Shown in pieces: positions 1 through 9,830 of a stretch of 64,000 nt of DNA. The notes beneath the pieces were generated by a model, which saw only the letters and a list, made by a program, of their open reading frames with translations, did no database searches and was not told where the DNA came from. Within the stretch, counting starts at the first letter, position 1. Every line of letters starts with the position of its first letter. A program made the translations under genes and the position numbers. Source of the DNA: Dicaeum eximium (Eukaryota; Chordata; Aves; Passeriformes; Dicaeidae); contig VWZP01010489.1 in NCBI GenBank assembly GCA_013396995.1, forward strand, positions 162,857 through 226,856, in the 5' to 3' direction.

Positions 1-1888
1 ATTTGAGCTGGAATAATGCAAATATTTAGATTTGGCTGTATAAACTCATTTTAAATTTATTTTTTCTTTTCTTTTAATTGTCTTTATTATTTATTATTAT
101 AATCTATTATTTATTATAGTTACATATTTATAATTTTTATTTTATATAATTACTCTATATTATATATAATTTATATTACTATATATTTATTATATGGTTT
201 ATTCATTCATTCATTTTTATTATTTATTATACAATACTATATATTTATTTTTATTTATTTAATTTTATTTTTATTTGTTATTTATTAACCTCATTTTAAA
301 ATTTATTTTTATTTATTTATGAATAACCTCAAGTTTTTATTTTTTAATTCACCTGAAATTCGGATTTTTCAGGTGAATTCTGCCAAATTTCCCTGTGAGT
401 TTGCTGTTTGTAACCTCTCCCCCCCAGTGACTGGATCAGACTTGACAGGGAGGTGCCTGAGGAAGGAAGATGCCAATTAACACATAATTAGTCCAAATTA
501 AAACACCAAAGAGCAACAGCCCAGAAATAATTCAAAGGGAAGATCACACTGAAACGAAGGTAATTTTAATTTCTGCCTCATTTTTTGTGTCAATTCCTTT
601 TTTTCTGGTTGCTTTAGAGAGCCCAAATTTCCATTTTAGGACATTTTGGGATGAATTTCAGACCTAAATCTGGTTTATTTCCAGATTAAATGCTGGGGTT
701 GGGGATATTTTACCAATCAGAGGGGAAAATTTTCTTTTTTTTGAGGTGCTAAAGGGGAATGGCAGCAGTGAACAGCGACACTCGGTGGGAAATGGGAAAT
801 AAAGGGATTTTCAGAGCCCTCTAGAGGTAAGAGAACGAGACAAAGTTCAGATGAAAAAACAGAACTGAAATCCCAAGTAAAAGAATTAAAAAATCCATCA
901 AAGTGGGAAAAAACCCCAGAGAAATTGGGGATTTTGATGTTTTTGACCAGTAAAAAGTGCAGTGGAATCTTCATTAAATGAAATATAATAAAAGAAAATT
1001 TAATTTCCTAAATTAAATTTTAATTTAGAGAAATAAAACCAGCAAAATCCATTGGATTAAAGCTGAAATAAATGAGAAAGTAATTGCTGGATCAGGACAA
1101 AAATCAAGTATTTTTATTAATCTCCTGTAACATTTTAACAGATTTTTGGCTCAGCCCACTGTGAAGAATTTAAGAATTCTAAGCAGATATTTCGCATAAA
1201 GAAATCAAAACAATTTTAAAGCTGGGGGAAAAAAAATTAAGAGAAAAAGATTAACTCCAAAATGTTTTAAAAATAGAATAACAGAGCTAGAAATGCACCA
1301 AAGCTTCAGGAATAAGAAGCTTTTTCAGGTGAATTATCTATTCAAAATATATATAGTTGATAGTTTCTTCATCCTAATTCAAGGATGAAGAAAACAATAA
1401 CATGTTTTAAAAATTCATTAATAGTTATGCCAATTTATTAAAAAAAACCAAAATAAAGCTTCTCAACCTTTCCTTTCCTTCTTCTCCTTTAAACCTATTA
1501 AGTCCAAATCTATTTTAAAATCTATTTCTAAGTTTAAATCTGTTTTTAAAAATATTCAATTTCCCCTAAATATTAAAAAAACATTTTCCTAATATTTAAT
1601 CTAATAAGCTTCCTCTATACAATCTCCAAGTTCTCGAAGAAAAAGGAAAATTTCCCAAAAAACAAATGAAACCCTTAGCCCAAAAATAAACCCAAACACC
1701 AAAAATTCTAAGTATAAAAAATATATAAAATAATAAAAAAAATATATTAAATACAAAATATAATATAAATATGTAATGTAATATAAATATGCAATATATA
1801 GAATAGATTATAAAATAATAATAGAAATAAATATAGATAATATTGGTATAAAAATTCAAAAATAANAAGAAGAAGAAGATGAACTCAC
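1..1888. other. MMADHC intron after exon 6, AT-rich, no exon seen
   Basis: AT-rich sequence with short TATTTA/TTATTA runs (1-370, 1700-1860) and a GAA run at 1867-1880. I searched the minus strand for the remaining conserved MMADHC residues (the DFIDPSSG and HLGFSVDD regions) and found neither, so the last exons lie outside the window. Confidence 0.7.
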
Positions 1889-2019
1889 ATTTTCCAGGAG
1901 CATCTCCCTCTCCTCCTCCACCTCCTGGCTCCACACTGTCATGTCATTTTGGCTTTTCTGGGTGACAGTGAGCACAGTCAGACACTTGGGATTCACCTCT
2001 GGGAACAGGGACTGGAAGT
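1889..2019 (-). CDS. MMADHC: MMADHC exon 6 (residues 160-203)
   Basis: The 131-base exon completes Asp160 and encodes 43 residues from FQSLFPEV to EMLLEN. The acceptor is CTGTTTTTCAG and the donor gtgagt. TVTQKSQNDMTVWSQEVE is nearly identical to human. An undetermined base lies at 1866, 23 bases past the donor, within a GAA/TTC run. The next exon (beginning with the conserved Phe-Ile-Asn/Ser-Gly-Ala-Lys region) is not found down to position 1. Confidence 0.96.
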
Positions 2020-5000
2020 CTGAAAAACAGGAAAAAACCCAAAGTTTGTCCTGCTCTTCCACGGGAGTCTTCCCCTCTCACCCACACCAACATTTCAGGC
2101 AGATTTCCCTTTTTAAATTGGTTTTATTCCCTTTTAATTTTGATAATTTCTCCCCTGAATAATTAAATATTTCATTTATTAAATTAAAATTAAATTTATT
2201 TATTTAATTAAATATTAATGTTTCATAATATTTAATTATTAAAACCCCAAATTCAGTGCTGGCAGAAGTTTCATAGTTCCCATTTGTTTTTTTGTTTAGG
2301 AATTCCAAAGGATTTGACAACTGGATTTTGGATGGGGAATTAACTCCAGAACTTCCCTGGCACTAAAACAACTGAAAATGACATTTTAAATGAAATATTC
2401 AATATTGTCACCAGCAAAGCTTTGGTTTCCATTCTATCCAAAAGGATTTTTGTCATTATTAACTCTGAATTAGCATTTTCTACACCTGCTCTGTGCTACA
2501 GAGCAGGGACATTCCCTGGTTTCCATCTGAAACGTTGGAATTTCCTGGCTGGAAATAAAAATGAACCTTTTCTGAGCAGCTCAGGACAGGCTTGCACTGC
2601 ACATTCCACCTTGGCATTTTCAAAGTAGGTCTCAGCATTATTGATCTGCTGCTTCTGGGGAGTATCAGAGCCCTAAAAAGCACAAAAATGTGAATTTTCT
2701 CAGTCAATATCAAACAGGAATCACTTGGTACATCAAAATCTGGTTTAGTGATCAGAAACACTTGAGAAGTTTCACAGGATTGGCAGTGGCACTTCACAGT
2801 TTTCATATTAAATATTAAAATAATATTAATAAAGATACTGAAAGTTATTTTAAATTATTACAATATTTTAATATACTGAGACATTGGAAGATATTGAAAT
2901 ATATTAAAATATATTGAAAGATATTAAAAGATATGAAAAGAAAAACAGATCTGGGTGTTACTTAAACCCACACAGAAATATTTGTATTTTATAGGAAACA
3001 CCAAAGTTTTTTATTTTATTGGAACTGTTTTATGTTAAAGCAGAATACATATCAATACAGAAATAGTGTATATGTAAAATAAATATAAACACAGAAAATA
3101 ATACATAAATATATTAAAATGTATATAGATATAAATTATATATGTAAATATATATTTATATATATAAACAAATATATAAAAATATATATTAACTAACTCA
3201 ATATATATTAAATATACAGAAATTTTTGTTCATTATCCAGAATAGTTGTTTTCATTATTTTATACAACACTAACTGATAGATTTCAGATATTCCCTGATT
3301 CTAGAAGTTGCAATAAATGAACTGAAGCAGAATTTTCTGGTGGCTTTTTAGGGCTAAAAAAAGCCTTTTTTTTTTTAGGGCTTTTTAGGATCCAGCCAAG
3401 CTGCAAACAGAACCTGGGGAGCTTCCAGAAATTGATATTTCCCAATATTTGGGATATAATGATTCATTCCCAAAATCCAGGATCCAGCAAAGCTGAGAGA
3501 TTTGTGGGAATGTTTGGGTCATGCTGCAATTATCAATAGATAACTTTTATTTTTTTAATTAGTATTTTATTACAAATAAATGTTGTTATTTTATTAAAAT
3601 TTTGATTTTTATTAATTTTATTCATTTAAAATTTATTATGTTTTTATTATAGTCGTAAAGATGAACCTGAAAGGCTGCCAGAATGTTCTCACTGTGAGGT
3701 TAGGGGGTTCCTGTGTGAATTCCATGGTTTTTAGGACTAAGCATTGCCCAAACTTTGCAAATCCAGATATATGAAATAAAACACTGAAGGAAATTTTGGT
3801 TTTACTCAGTATAAAGTGGTGAGACACAGCAAACAGCAAGTTTAGAGACTGAAATTCTCATGTTTATCACTCCTAAAATGCTGCTTCAAAACAACCTGAA
3901 ATCTTTTCCTCAGAAAAAAACAACTTCAGGCAGTTTCTGTGGCACCAAACTGTGCAGAAAATCCTTTTTCAGTGTCCTGGATTGTAAAATGAGAGTGTCC
4001 CACTGCTCTGTCAGAGCTGGGGCAGGATCTGCTCTGCACTGGGCTCTGCTCCGCATCTCCTCCACACCAACCCTCCCTCCAGGATATACCTGCTGTTAAT
4101 GACCATTAATTATTAATTCTCTGCTGTTCATGGCCATTAATTATTAATTATCTGCTGTTCATGGCCACTGAGTGTCCCTGCAGGGCTGATAAAATTCCAT
4201 CATCCCACTGGGAGATGCCCCNNNNNNNNNNNNNNNNNNNNNNNNNNNNNNNNNNNNNNNNNNNNNNNNNNNNNNNNNNNNNNNNNNNNNNNNNNNNNNN
4301 NNNNNNNNNNNNNNNNNNNNNNNNNNNNNNNNNNNNNNNNNNNNNNNNNNNNNNNNNNNNNNNNNNNNNNNNNNNNNNNNNNNNNNNNNNNNNNNNNNNN
4401 NNNNNNNNNNNNNNNNNNNNNNNNNNNNNNNNNNNNNNNNNNNNNNNNNNNNNNNNNNNNNNNNNNNNNNNNNNNNNNNNNNNNNNNNNNNNNNNNNNNN
4501 NNNNNNNNNNNNNNNNNNNNNNNNNNNNNNNNNNNNNNNNNNNNNNNNNNNNNNNNNNNNNNNNNNNNNNNNNNNNNNNNNNNNNNNNNNNNNNNNNNNN
4601 NNNNNNNNNNNNNNNNNNNNNNNNNNNNNNNNNNNNNNNNNNNNNNNNNNNNNNNNNNNNNNNNNCAGCTCCTGCTCTGACCCTGCCAGGGCTGGTTTGT
4701 GTTACTGCATTTTATTTTATTTCCCTAATAAAGAACTGCTATTCCTATTCCCATATCTTTGCCTGAGAGCCCCTTAATTTCAAAATTACAGCAATTCAGA
4801 GGGAGGGGTTTCCATTTTCCATTTCAGGGCAGGCTCCTGCCTCCCTCAGCACACACTTGGCTTTTCACAGCGAGCAAGGACAGAGGGCTGAGCCGCGCCC
4901 TGCCCGTCTGGGCTCAGCTCTCACCTGGAACTCGTGGATGCACTGAGCCACGACGAACTCGTGCCGGTCGCTGGCCGAGGGCTCGGCCAGCACGTCGGGC

Positions 5001-8000
5001 AGGCTCTGTGCGGGCGGGGCTCCCCTCTGGGCCGCCGTGCCGTGCAGGTGGCAGCCGAAGCCGGCGTTGCCGGGCAGCTGGAACCGCTGGTCCTGCGGGC
5101 CGAAGGGCCCCATCAGCTCGTCCGGCCACACCGTCCTGGGGCCTGCAGGGACGTCAGAACACGCGGGAAACAAGCACAGCACGGCTTTCATCGTGTGCAG
5201 GTGCTTTATTAAAAGAGCTCCAGGAGCCAGGGGTGCAAACCCAAACCTGACTCCACCATGGGTTTGAAATGGGCATGTCTGATGCTCCCCTTGTTACATA
5301 ATTATATGTTAATTATTAAACTTGTATTGTTCTATTCTATTCATTGATTTCACTCAAGTGGGAATTCACGAGCCCCCAAAACATCATTTCCATTATTCAT
5401 ATGTATGTGCAATAATTATGTTCAATTAGCAGATAATCATCACCCCTAACAGTCCTACAGACAAGGTGTTCTTAGGCCTAGCTTATTATCTAGTACATGG
5501 TGTTCTTAGGCCTGGCTCATTATCCAGTACATGGTGTTCTTAGGCCTAGCTTATTATCTAGTACATGGTGTTCGTAGGCCTAGCTTATTATCTAGTACAT
5601 GGTGTTCTTAGGCCTGGCTCATTATCCAGTACATGGTGTTCTTAGGCCTAGCTTATTATCCAGTACATGGTGTTCTTAGGCCTAGCTTATTATCCAGTAC
5701 ATGGTGTTCTTAGGCCTAGCTTATTATCTAGTACACTTTCCACCCTCCCCAGATAATAGAAATATTTTAACCCTATGCCATCACTATCACCGTCAGCAAA
5801 CCCTAAAAACAGCAGCAAAACCCCAGGAAAAATCCCAGGAAAAAGCCTCTCCCACATGAGGATCTGATCACAAACATCAGCCCTGAACCAGTCAAACATC
5901 ACACCTCCAAATTCAGATTTCAAGGACATAAATGTGCTTTTTCTTTTTTCTAAATGTGCTTTTTTCTCTTCTATCAAGTCAAAAATCTCACTTGCAAATT
6001 GGGATTTCAATACAATAAATTTGCTTTCTCTTTTTTTCCAAATGTGCTTTTTCTGCTTAAATGTAGAAAAAGCACATTTAGAAAAAAATGAATGCTTTGT
6101 GTTTTCTACCGAGTCAAAAATTCCACATCCAAATTGGGATTTCAAGGGAATAAATTTGCTTTTCTTTTTTTCTAAATGTGTTTTTCCTTCTTAAATGTGC
6201 TTTTCCTTCTTAAATCTGCTTTTCCTTTTCTACCAAGTCAAAAATCCCACTTCCAAATTGGGGTTTGAAGGGAATAAATTTGCTTTTTTTCCTAAATATG
6301 TTTTTTATTTTTTTTTAATTCGCTTCTTCTCTTCTACCAAGTCAAAAATCCCACTTCCAAATTGGGGTTTGAAGGGAATAAATTTGCTTTTTCTCACATA
6401 AGTCAGGAGGTGCAGCAGCCACGTGAGACTCGTCTGAGCCAGAGGATCCTGCAGTGGAGAAAGCCTTGGCATTCCCAACTCTTTTGAGTAAGGAATAAAA
6501 GCCTGGCAGGTAGGTGACCAATCTTGCTCTGTTACAGAGCACCTGAGCAGAGAAAAATAATAAAAAGAATAATAATTTAATAATAAAAATCAAAATAAGC
6601 ATTTAAGCACAGCTCTGTGAAGCACAAGAAAAATCCTGCCTCAATAATTAAATTAAAATTTTAATTATGACCAGCTGTAACATCAAGTTGTAGAAGTATT
6701 TTATTTTTATTTTTACATTTTGATGTTACAAGCAAAGAAAAACAAGTGTTTTTAGTGTTAATTAAAGGCCTCTCAGGTGAGGAAAAAGCCCTGAAAATTT
6801 AAAATAGCACCACTGAAACCCCACAATTTAAATTAAATTATGGAGAGGGATTATCTCCATGATCATTTCCATACATGGCACCCGGGAAAATACAAATCAT
6901 ACAAATCCCACCTGCCACAGTGTGGGTGTTTTTGGTAAAATTCAGCTTTTCAGGTGAGGAAAATCAATTCTTTGGAGAAAATAACATAAAAGGATTTTCC
7001 TCAAGCGCTGGAGCTTTGATTCTATAAAAATTTATGCAATTTTACATCAAAAGAGGCACTTTCAGAAGCAGTTTACTCTTAAAAGAAGAGAATAAATGGT
7101 GTTATTTGGATGTTTAATATAAAAATTGTATTTAAAGTATCAGGACCTGAGGCAGTTTTTCATCCAGCACCTCTGTGTAAATGTAAAATAATTTCTACCA
7201 AATTACAGAAACTCAAATGCTACAAGACACGTTTAATTTATGACTTCTATCAATTATTTACAGTTCAAGCCTGGAGCTGCCTCCTTTTAAAACAGCTTTC
7301 AAAGGTTCCTGTAACACCACAAAAATCTGATTCCACTCCAATCTTTTTTCTTTAGCATGTAAAATCCTTATTGAAATTAATTTTGGCACGATGATGATGC
7401 TGTAAACAGATGTAAACAATTACAACCAACATGTAATTAGCAGAAAAGAGAATTTTTCCTTATTACCAGCCCCACTAAACAGGGAGATGTCACTAATTGC
7501 AGCTCACTCATGCAAATATTTACACACCTGGCATTACACAAGAGGGAATCAATGAATTATTCATGTCCCCATGGAAAAAAAAAATAAAAATCAATAAAAG
7601 GTGTTTTGTTCTGCAGCCTGAAATCAGCTGAGCGCTCCAGAAACAGGGAATTCCTCTGAGAGGAAAAGCACAGGGAAAATTTGTTTAATCCTGTTCTAGA
7701 TACACATCATGGTGTTGGGATTTTGCAAATATTTAAAAATAATATTTAAAAATGGATTAAAATGGATTCTGTATGTGTGGTGTTAAGGTAACTTTGTTAT
7801 AAAGGTGCAGTTTTTATCTTAAACTTATCTTAAACTTTTTTATCTTTATCTCAAACTTTTTTACCTTAAATTTAAAATTTAAGATAAAATAAAATAAAAT
7901 GTAATAAAATATAAATTTTAAAAAATTATCTTACATTTTTTATCTTAAACATTTTATCTGAAACTTAAAAGTAGGTAATTTAAATAAGCCTATGTTAAAA

Positions 8001-9046
8001 TCCCTGTTTAATTGAAATAACAGCCAGTAAACACACAATAAAACCCTGACTATTAATCAACAAAATATCAACATCTACCTCTAAAAAAATATAAGCTAAA
8101 AGTGATAAAGTAAACCACAACCAAAAAATACACATGCTCTAAAAAAAACCCCGAAAAACCCCATACTAAACAATTTCTAAAACAGATAAATTAGTTAATA
8201 AATATACAGAAAAGTCTATAAATATATAACAAACTAATGTAATACAAATAATATAAAAATAGTATTTCCCAAACTCTTAACTAAGTACTAAAAAACTCCT
8301 AAAGTAGGTAAACTACTTAATAAATATACAGAAAAGTTTATAAATATATAAACTAATGCAATAAAATTATATAAAAATAGTATTTCCCAAACAAATATCC
8401 TCTTAACTAAGTACTAAACAACTCCTAAAATAAACTGGTTTATAAATATACAGAAAAATCTATAAACATAGAACAAGCTAATGCAATTAAAAAAATAAAA
8501 ATATTTCCCAAACTAACAAATATACTCTTAACTAAGTACTAAAAAACTCCTAAAATAGATAAACTAGTTTATAAATATACAGAAACGTCTATAAACATGC
8601 AACTAATGTAATAAAAATAATATAAAAATAGTATTTCCCAAACTAACAAATACACTTTTAAGTACCAAAACACACCCAACCGTAATCTTTGCTACCTCCA
8701 GCTCCTATTATCCTTTATAAAGCTGTTAAATTTTAACAAAAAAACCCAAAACCTGTTTATCACAATCCTCAATCAAGCTTTTATTGCTGGGATGTTCAAA
8801 CTGGAGGGGGCTGGGTTGGGATTTTGGGGAGAAATTCCTGGAAATATCCAAGACCCTGAAAATATCCAAGACCCTGGAAATATCCAAAGCCTTGAGCCCA
8901 CTGGAAGCTGTCCCAGCCCATGGCACGGAGTCAGAATTAAATGATTTTTAAGGTTTTTTCCCACCCAAACGTGTTTTTAATTCCATTTAATCCCGCTGTT
9001 CCCGGGGTATCCGCAGGGTCTGGCAGCCCTCACTCACATTGGCCAT
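1889..9046 (-). CDS. MMADHC: MMADHC, cobalamin trafficking protein cblD (partial, 5 coding exons)
   Basis: The product passes cobalamin, received by MMACHC, to methionine synthase in the cytosol and to the methylmalonyl-CoA mutase branch in mitochondria (known for the family). Joining 9046-9038, 6542-6398, 5142-4925, 2672-2567 and 2019-1889 gives one open frame of 203 residues that aligns without gaps to human MMADHC from MAN to LLEN (human LLEK). Landmarks are an Arg-rich leader (R8, R10) consistent with mitochondrial import, the TVWPDE and GPFGPQDQRF blocks (residues 55-72), LPDVLAEP, and ECAVQACPELLRKDF at the start of the nitroreductase-like C-terminal half. Every intron has GT-AG ends. 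The start ATG has G at -3 and G at +4. The human protein has 296 residues, so about 93 residues in two more exons are missing; none is visible in 1-1888. The identification is very secure; the span includes introns. Confidence 0.97.
2567..2672 (-). CDS. MMADHC: MMADHC exon 5 (residues 125-159 plus one base)
   Basis: The 106-base exon encodes GSDTPQKQQINNAETYFENA then KVECAVQACPELLRK. The acceptor is TTTTTAG and the donor gttcat, a weak but legal GT. It ends one base into the Asp codon completed in the next exon. The segment corresponds to the start of the folded, MMACHC-interacting half. It has diverged from human mainly in the first ten residues. Confidence 0.96.
4172..4884 (+). mobile_element. 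ERV-type LTR, antisense in MMADHC intron, interrupted by a gap
   Basis: The right part (4666-4884) carries a polyadenylation signal AATAAA at 4727-4732, then GAACTGCTATTCCTATTCCC and the GCCTGAGAGCCCC block. It resembles the R-U5 end of a songbird ERV LTR that I recognise from memory rather than from a search. The piece left of the gap (GATAAAATTCCATCATCCCA) looks like an upstream part of the same LTR. The gap hides the middle, and the boundaries are approximate. No internal retroviral sequence is visible. Confidence 0.55.
4222..4665. other. assembly gap (444 N)
   Basis: Run of undetermined bases inside the intronic LTR. An open frame read across it (4161-4766) is meaningless. Confidence 1.
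4925..5142 (-). CDS. MMADHC: MMADHC exon 4 (residues 52-124)
   Basis: The 218-base exon completes Cys52 and encodes 72 further residues from PRTVWPDE to CIHEFQ. Its acceptor is CCCTGCAG and its donor gtgaga. It contains Met62, an internal start used in human to make the cytosolic form. The second human internal start, Met116, is valine here (HEFVVAQ). The exon is strikingly GC-rich compared with its AT-rich introns. An LTR in the opposite orientation ends about 40 bp beyond its donor. Confidence 0.97.
5465..5738. repeat. 34-bp minisatellite in MMADHC intron, ~8 copies
   Basis: Units begin at 5465, 5499, 5533, 5567, 5601, 5635, 5669 and 5703 (GGTGTTCTTAGGCCTAGCTT followed by ATTATCTAGTACAT). 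Variation is mostly at two positions (TAGCTTATTATCTAG versus TGGCTCATTATCCAG). The interleaved pattern of the two unit types suggests recent unequal exchange. Confidence 0.95.
5885..6397. repeat. degenerate ~80-130 bp tandem repeat abutting the exon 3 donor
   Basis: Five copies of CAAGTCAAAAATCCCACTTC CAAATTGGGATTTCAAGGGA ATAAATTTGCTTTTTC start near 5888, 5977, 6111, 6232 and 6336, separated by T-rich spacers of varying length. The last copy runs into the exon 3 splice donor. Confidence 0.85.
6398..6542 (-). CDS. MMADHC: MMADHC exon 3 (mitochondrial leader, residues 4-51)
   Basis: The 145-base exon encodes 48 residues from VLCNRARL to APPDL plus the first base of Cys52. The acceptor is CTGCTCAG and the donor is gtgaga. 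The segment is basic and hydroxylated, with Arg8, Arg10, Lys23 and Arg24 and the SSGSDESHVAAAPPD stretch. It is the part needed for mitochondrial delivery in the human protein. The donor sits directly against a degenerate tandem repeat that fills the start of the following intron. Confidence 0.97.
8150..8690. repeat. AT-rich ~120-bp tandem repeat, about four copies
   Basis: Repeated blocks share CTAAAATAGATAAACTAGTT, TATAAATATACAGAAAAGTC, AATATAAAAATAGTATTTCC and CTCTTAACTAAGTACTAAA in that order, starting near 8165, 8285, 8410 and 8545. Unit length varies because of small deletions. Confidence 0.8.
8826..8980 (+). mobile_element. CR1 LINE 3' fragment, degraded
   Basis: GCTGTCCCAGCCCATGGCAC, then TTTTTAAGGTTTTTTCCCAC and CCAAAC, follow the order of a CR1 3' end (CATGGCAGGG, TTTAAGGTCC, CAACCCAAAC). 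A short internal duplication of GAAATATCCAAGACCCTG precedes it. Confidence 0.5.
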
Positions 9047-9087
9047 GGCAGACGCTGCTCTCCCCTCGCTGACAGGCCCGGACACGC
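9038..9087 (-). CDS. MMADHC: MMADHC exon 2 (5' UTR end plus codons 1-3, MAN)
   Basis: The acceptor is TTTTCCAG ending at 9088, behind more than 20 pyrimidines. The exon carries 41 bases of 5' UTR (9087-9047), then ATG GCC AAT (9046-9038) and the donor gtgagt. The three residues match the human N-terminus and the phase-0 junction continues into VLCNRARL of the next exon. The context GCCATGG is a good Kozak match. Confidence 0.92.
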
Positions 9088-9200
9088 CTGGAAAAGAGAA
9101 GAGAAGAGGGGAGAGAACAGCGAGGGGACAAGGAAAGGAAGGGAAAAGGAAGAGGAAAGGGAAGGGAAAAGGGAAAAGAAAAAGAAAAAGAAGGAGCTGG
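9088..9200. repeat. purine-rich simple sequence in MMADHC intron 1
   Basis: The plus strand is almost pure A/G, built on GGAAAAGGAA-like units. Its complement forms the long pyrimidine tract in front of the exon 2 acceptor, so it probably helps splice-site recognition. Confidence 0.8.
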
Positions 9201-9289
9201 ACTCCCCAGCCCCGAAGCCTCCTCACACCCCGCACGGCCTCTCCCGCATCCCAGGAGCGGCGTTGCCACGGACGGGCAGGGCAGCGGAC

Positions 9290-9372
9290 GGGAAATGGGG
9301 AGAAGGAACCGGGAAAAGGGGAGAAAGAACCGGGAAAAGGGGAGAAGGAACCGGGAAAAGAGCAAAAGGAGG
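9290..9372. repeat. 22-bp purine tandem repeat in intron 1
   Basis: About three copies of GGGGAGAAGGAACCGGGAAAA, lying just downstream (in gene direction) of the exon 1 donor. Confidence 0.8.
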
Positions 9373-9403
9373 AAAAGCAAAAGGAGCCCCCGGCCCCCCT
9401 CAC

Positions 9404-9545
9404 CTCTTCCTGCAAAATGGCGGCGCCCACCCGCCCCCGCCACGCCCGCACCGCGCGCTCCCAGCCCGAGCCAGTCGATTCGCCGATACCTCGATGAGCG
9501 CGCCGCTGAACCGCGCGGAATCCGCCGCTCGGCGTTCGGTTGCTC
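9404..9545 (-). other. MMADHC: MMADHC exon 1, non-coding 5' UTR (5' end approximate)
   Basis: On the minus strand the sequence AGGAAGAG is followed directly by the donor gtgagg at 9403. A matching acceptor lies at 9088 behind a long pyrimidine tract. This reproduces the vertebrate layout of a non-coding first exon followed by a small exon with the start codon. The transcription start cannot be read from sequence; the upper limit given is the edge of the densest CpG stretch. Confidence 0.7.
9413..9424 (-). promoter_or_regulatory. YY1-type motif in MMADHC exon 1
   Basis: GCCGCCATTTTG on the minus strand matches the core YY1 motif common just downstream of start sites of housekeeping genes. It lies 9 bases before the exon 1 donor. 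Confidence 0.5.
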
Positions 9546-9604
9546 ATGGCTGCGGGAGGGGCGGTGAGAGGCCGTGAGGGGAAGCGGCGATGGCGGCGGG
9601 GTCG

Positions 9605-9690
9605 GCGGGGCCGGGAGGTTCCCGTGGGATCGGCGGGGCCGGGATCGGTGGTGGCGGGGCCGGGATCGGTGGTGGCGGGGCTGGGGTGTC
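9605..9690 (+). repeat. G-rich ~24-bp tandem repeat upstream of MMADHC
   Basis: Near-identical units of GGGGCCGGGATCGGTGGTGG repeat about three times inside the CpG island. Runs of three to four G at short spacing are compatible with G-quadruplexes. Confidence 0.7.
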
Positions 9691-9830
9691 CCCTCGGTGC
9701 TCCCGAGCCGGTGTTGCCCCGTGTGCGGGGCGGCGAAGGGCGGCCGTGGGTGGCTGTTCCCGCGGGGGCCACCAGGGGGCGGTCACGGAGCGTCAGCCGC
9801 CCTCATGGCCCTCATCATTGCCGGGGATCC

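Larger units (their letters stand above)
2673..4924. other. MMADHC intron between exons 5 and 4
   Basis: The intron has AT-rich low-complexity DNA (2810-3240, 3540-3650), a ~37-bp duplication at 4098-4165 (CTGCTGTTCATGGCCATTAA-like units), a 444-base gap and an LTR tail next to exon 4. I see no other feature. Confidence 0.7.
6543..9037. other. MMADHC intron between exons 3 and 2
   Basis: AT-rich intron without recognisable exons. It contains T/A low-complexity DNA (7800-7980), an AT-rich tandem array (8150-8690) and a weak CR1 fragment (8826-8980). Confidence 0.7.
9210..9830. promoter_or_regulatory. CpG-island promoter of MMADHC, possibly bidirectional
   Basis: This is the only long CpG-dense stretch in the first 30 kb. 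It covers the non-coding first exon of MMADHC and extends upstream of it. A YY1-type motif lies at 9413-9424 (CAAAATGGCGGC on the plus strand, antisense to MMADHC). A second GATGGCGGC lies near 9590. There is no TATA box, as expected for a housekeeping gene. On the plus strand a GCG|gtgaga donor-like site near 9565 would allow a divergent transcript, but no downstream exon is recognisable. Confidence 0.75.

Noticed and set aside
1..1888. Remaining MMADHC exons inside the window
   Set aside because: Minus-strand frames here contain none of the conserved C-terminal blocks. The long AT-rich frame at 1596-1934 only extends exon 6 into intron.
4161..4766. 201-codon plus-strand open frame
   Set aside because: Three quarters of it is the N gap, and the rest is LTR sequence.
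5465..5738. CRISPR-like array
   Set aside because: Units are directly contiguous with no unique spacers, and this is a vertebrate intron. It is a minisatellite.
9039..9577. Several plus-strand Lys/Arg/Gly-rich frames over the CpG island
   Set aside because: They are shadows of purine-rich intron and promoter DNA of MMADHC.
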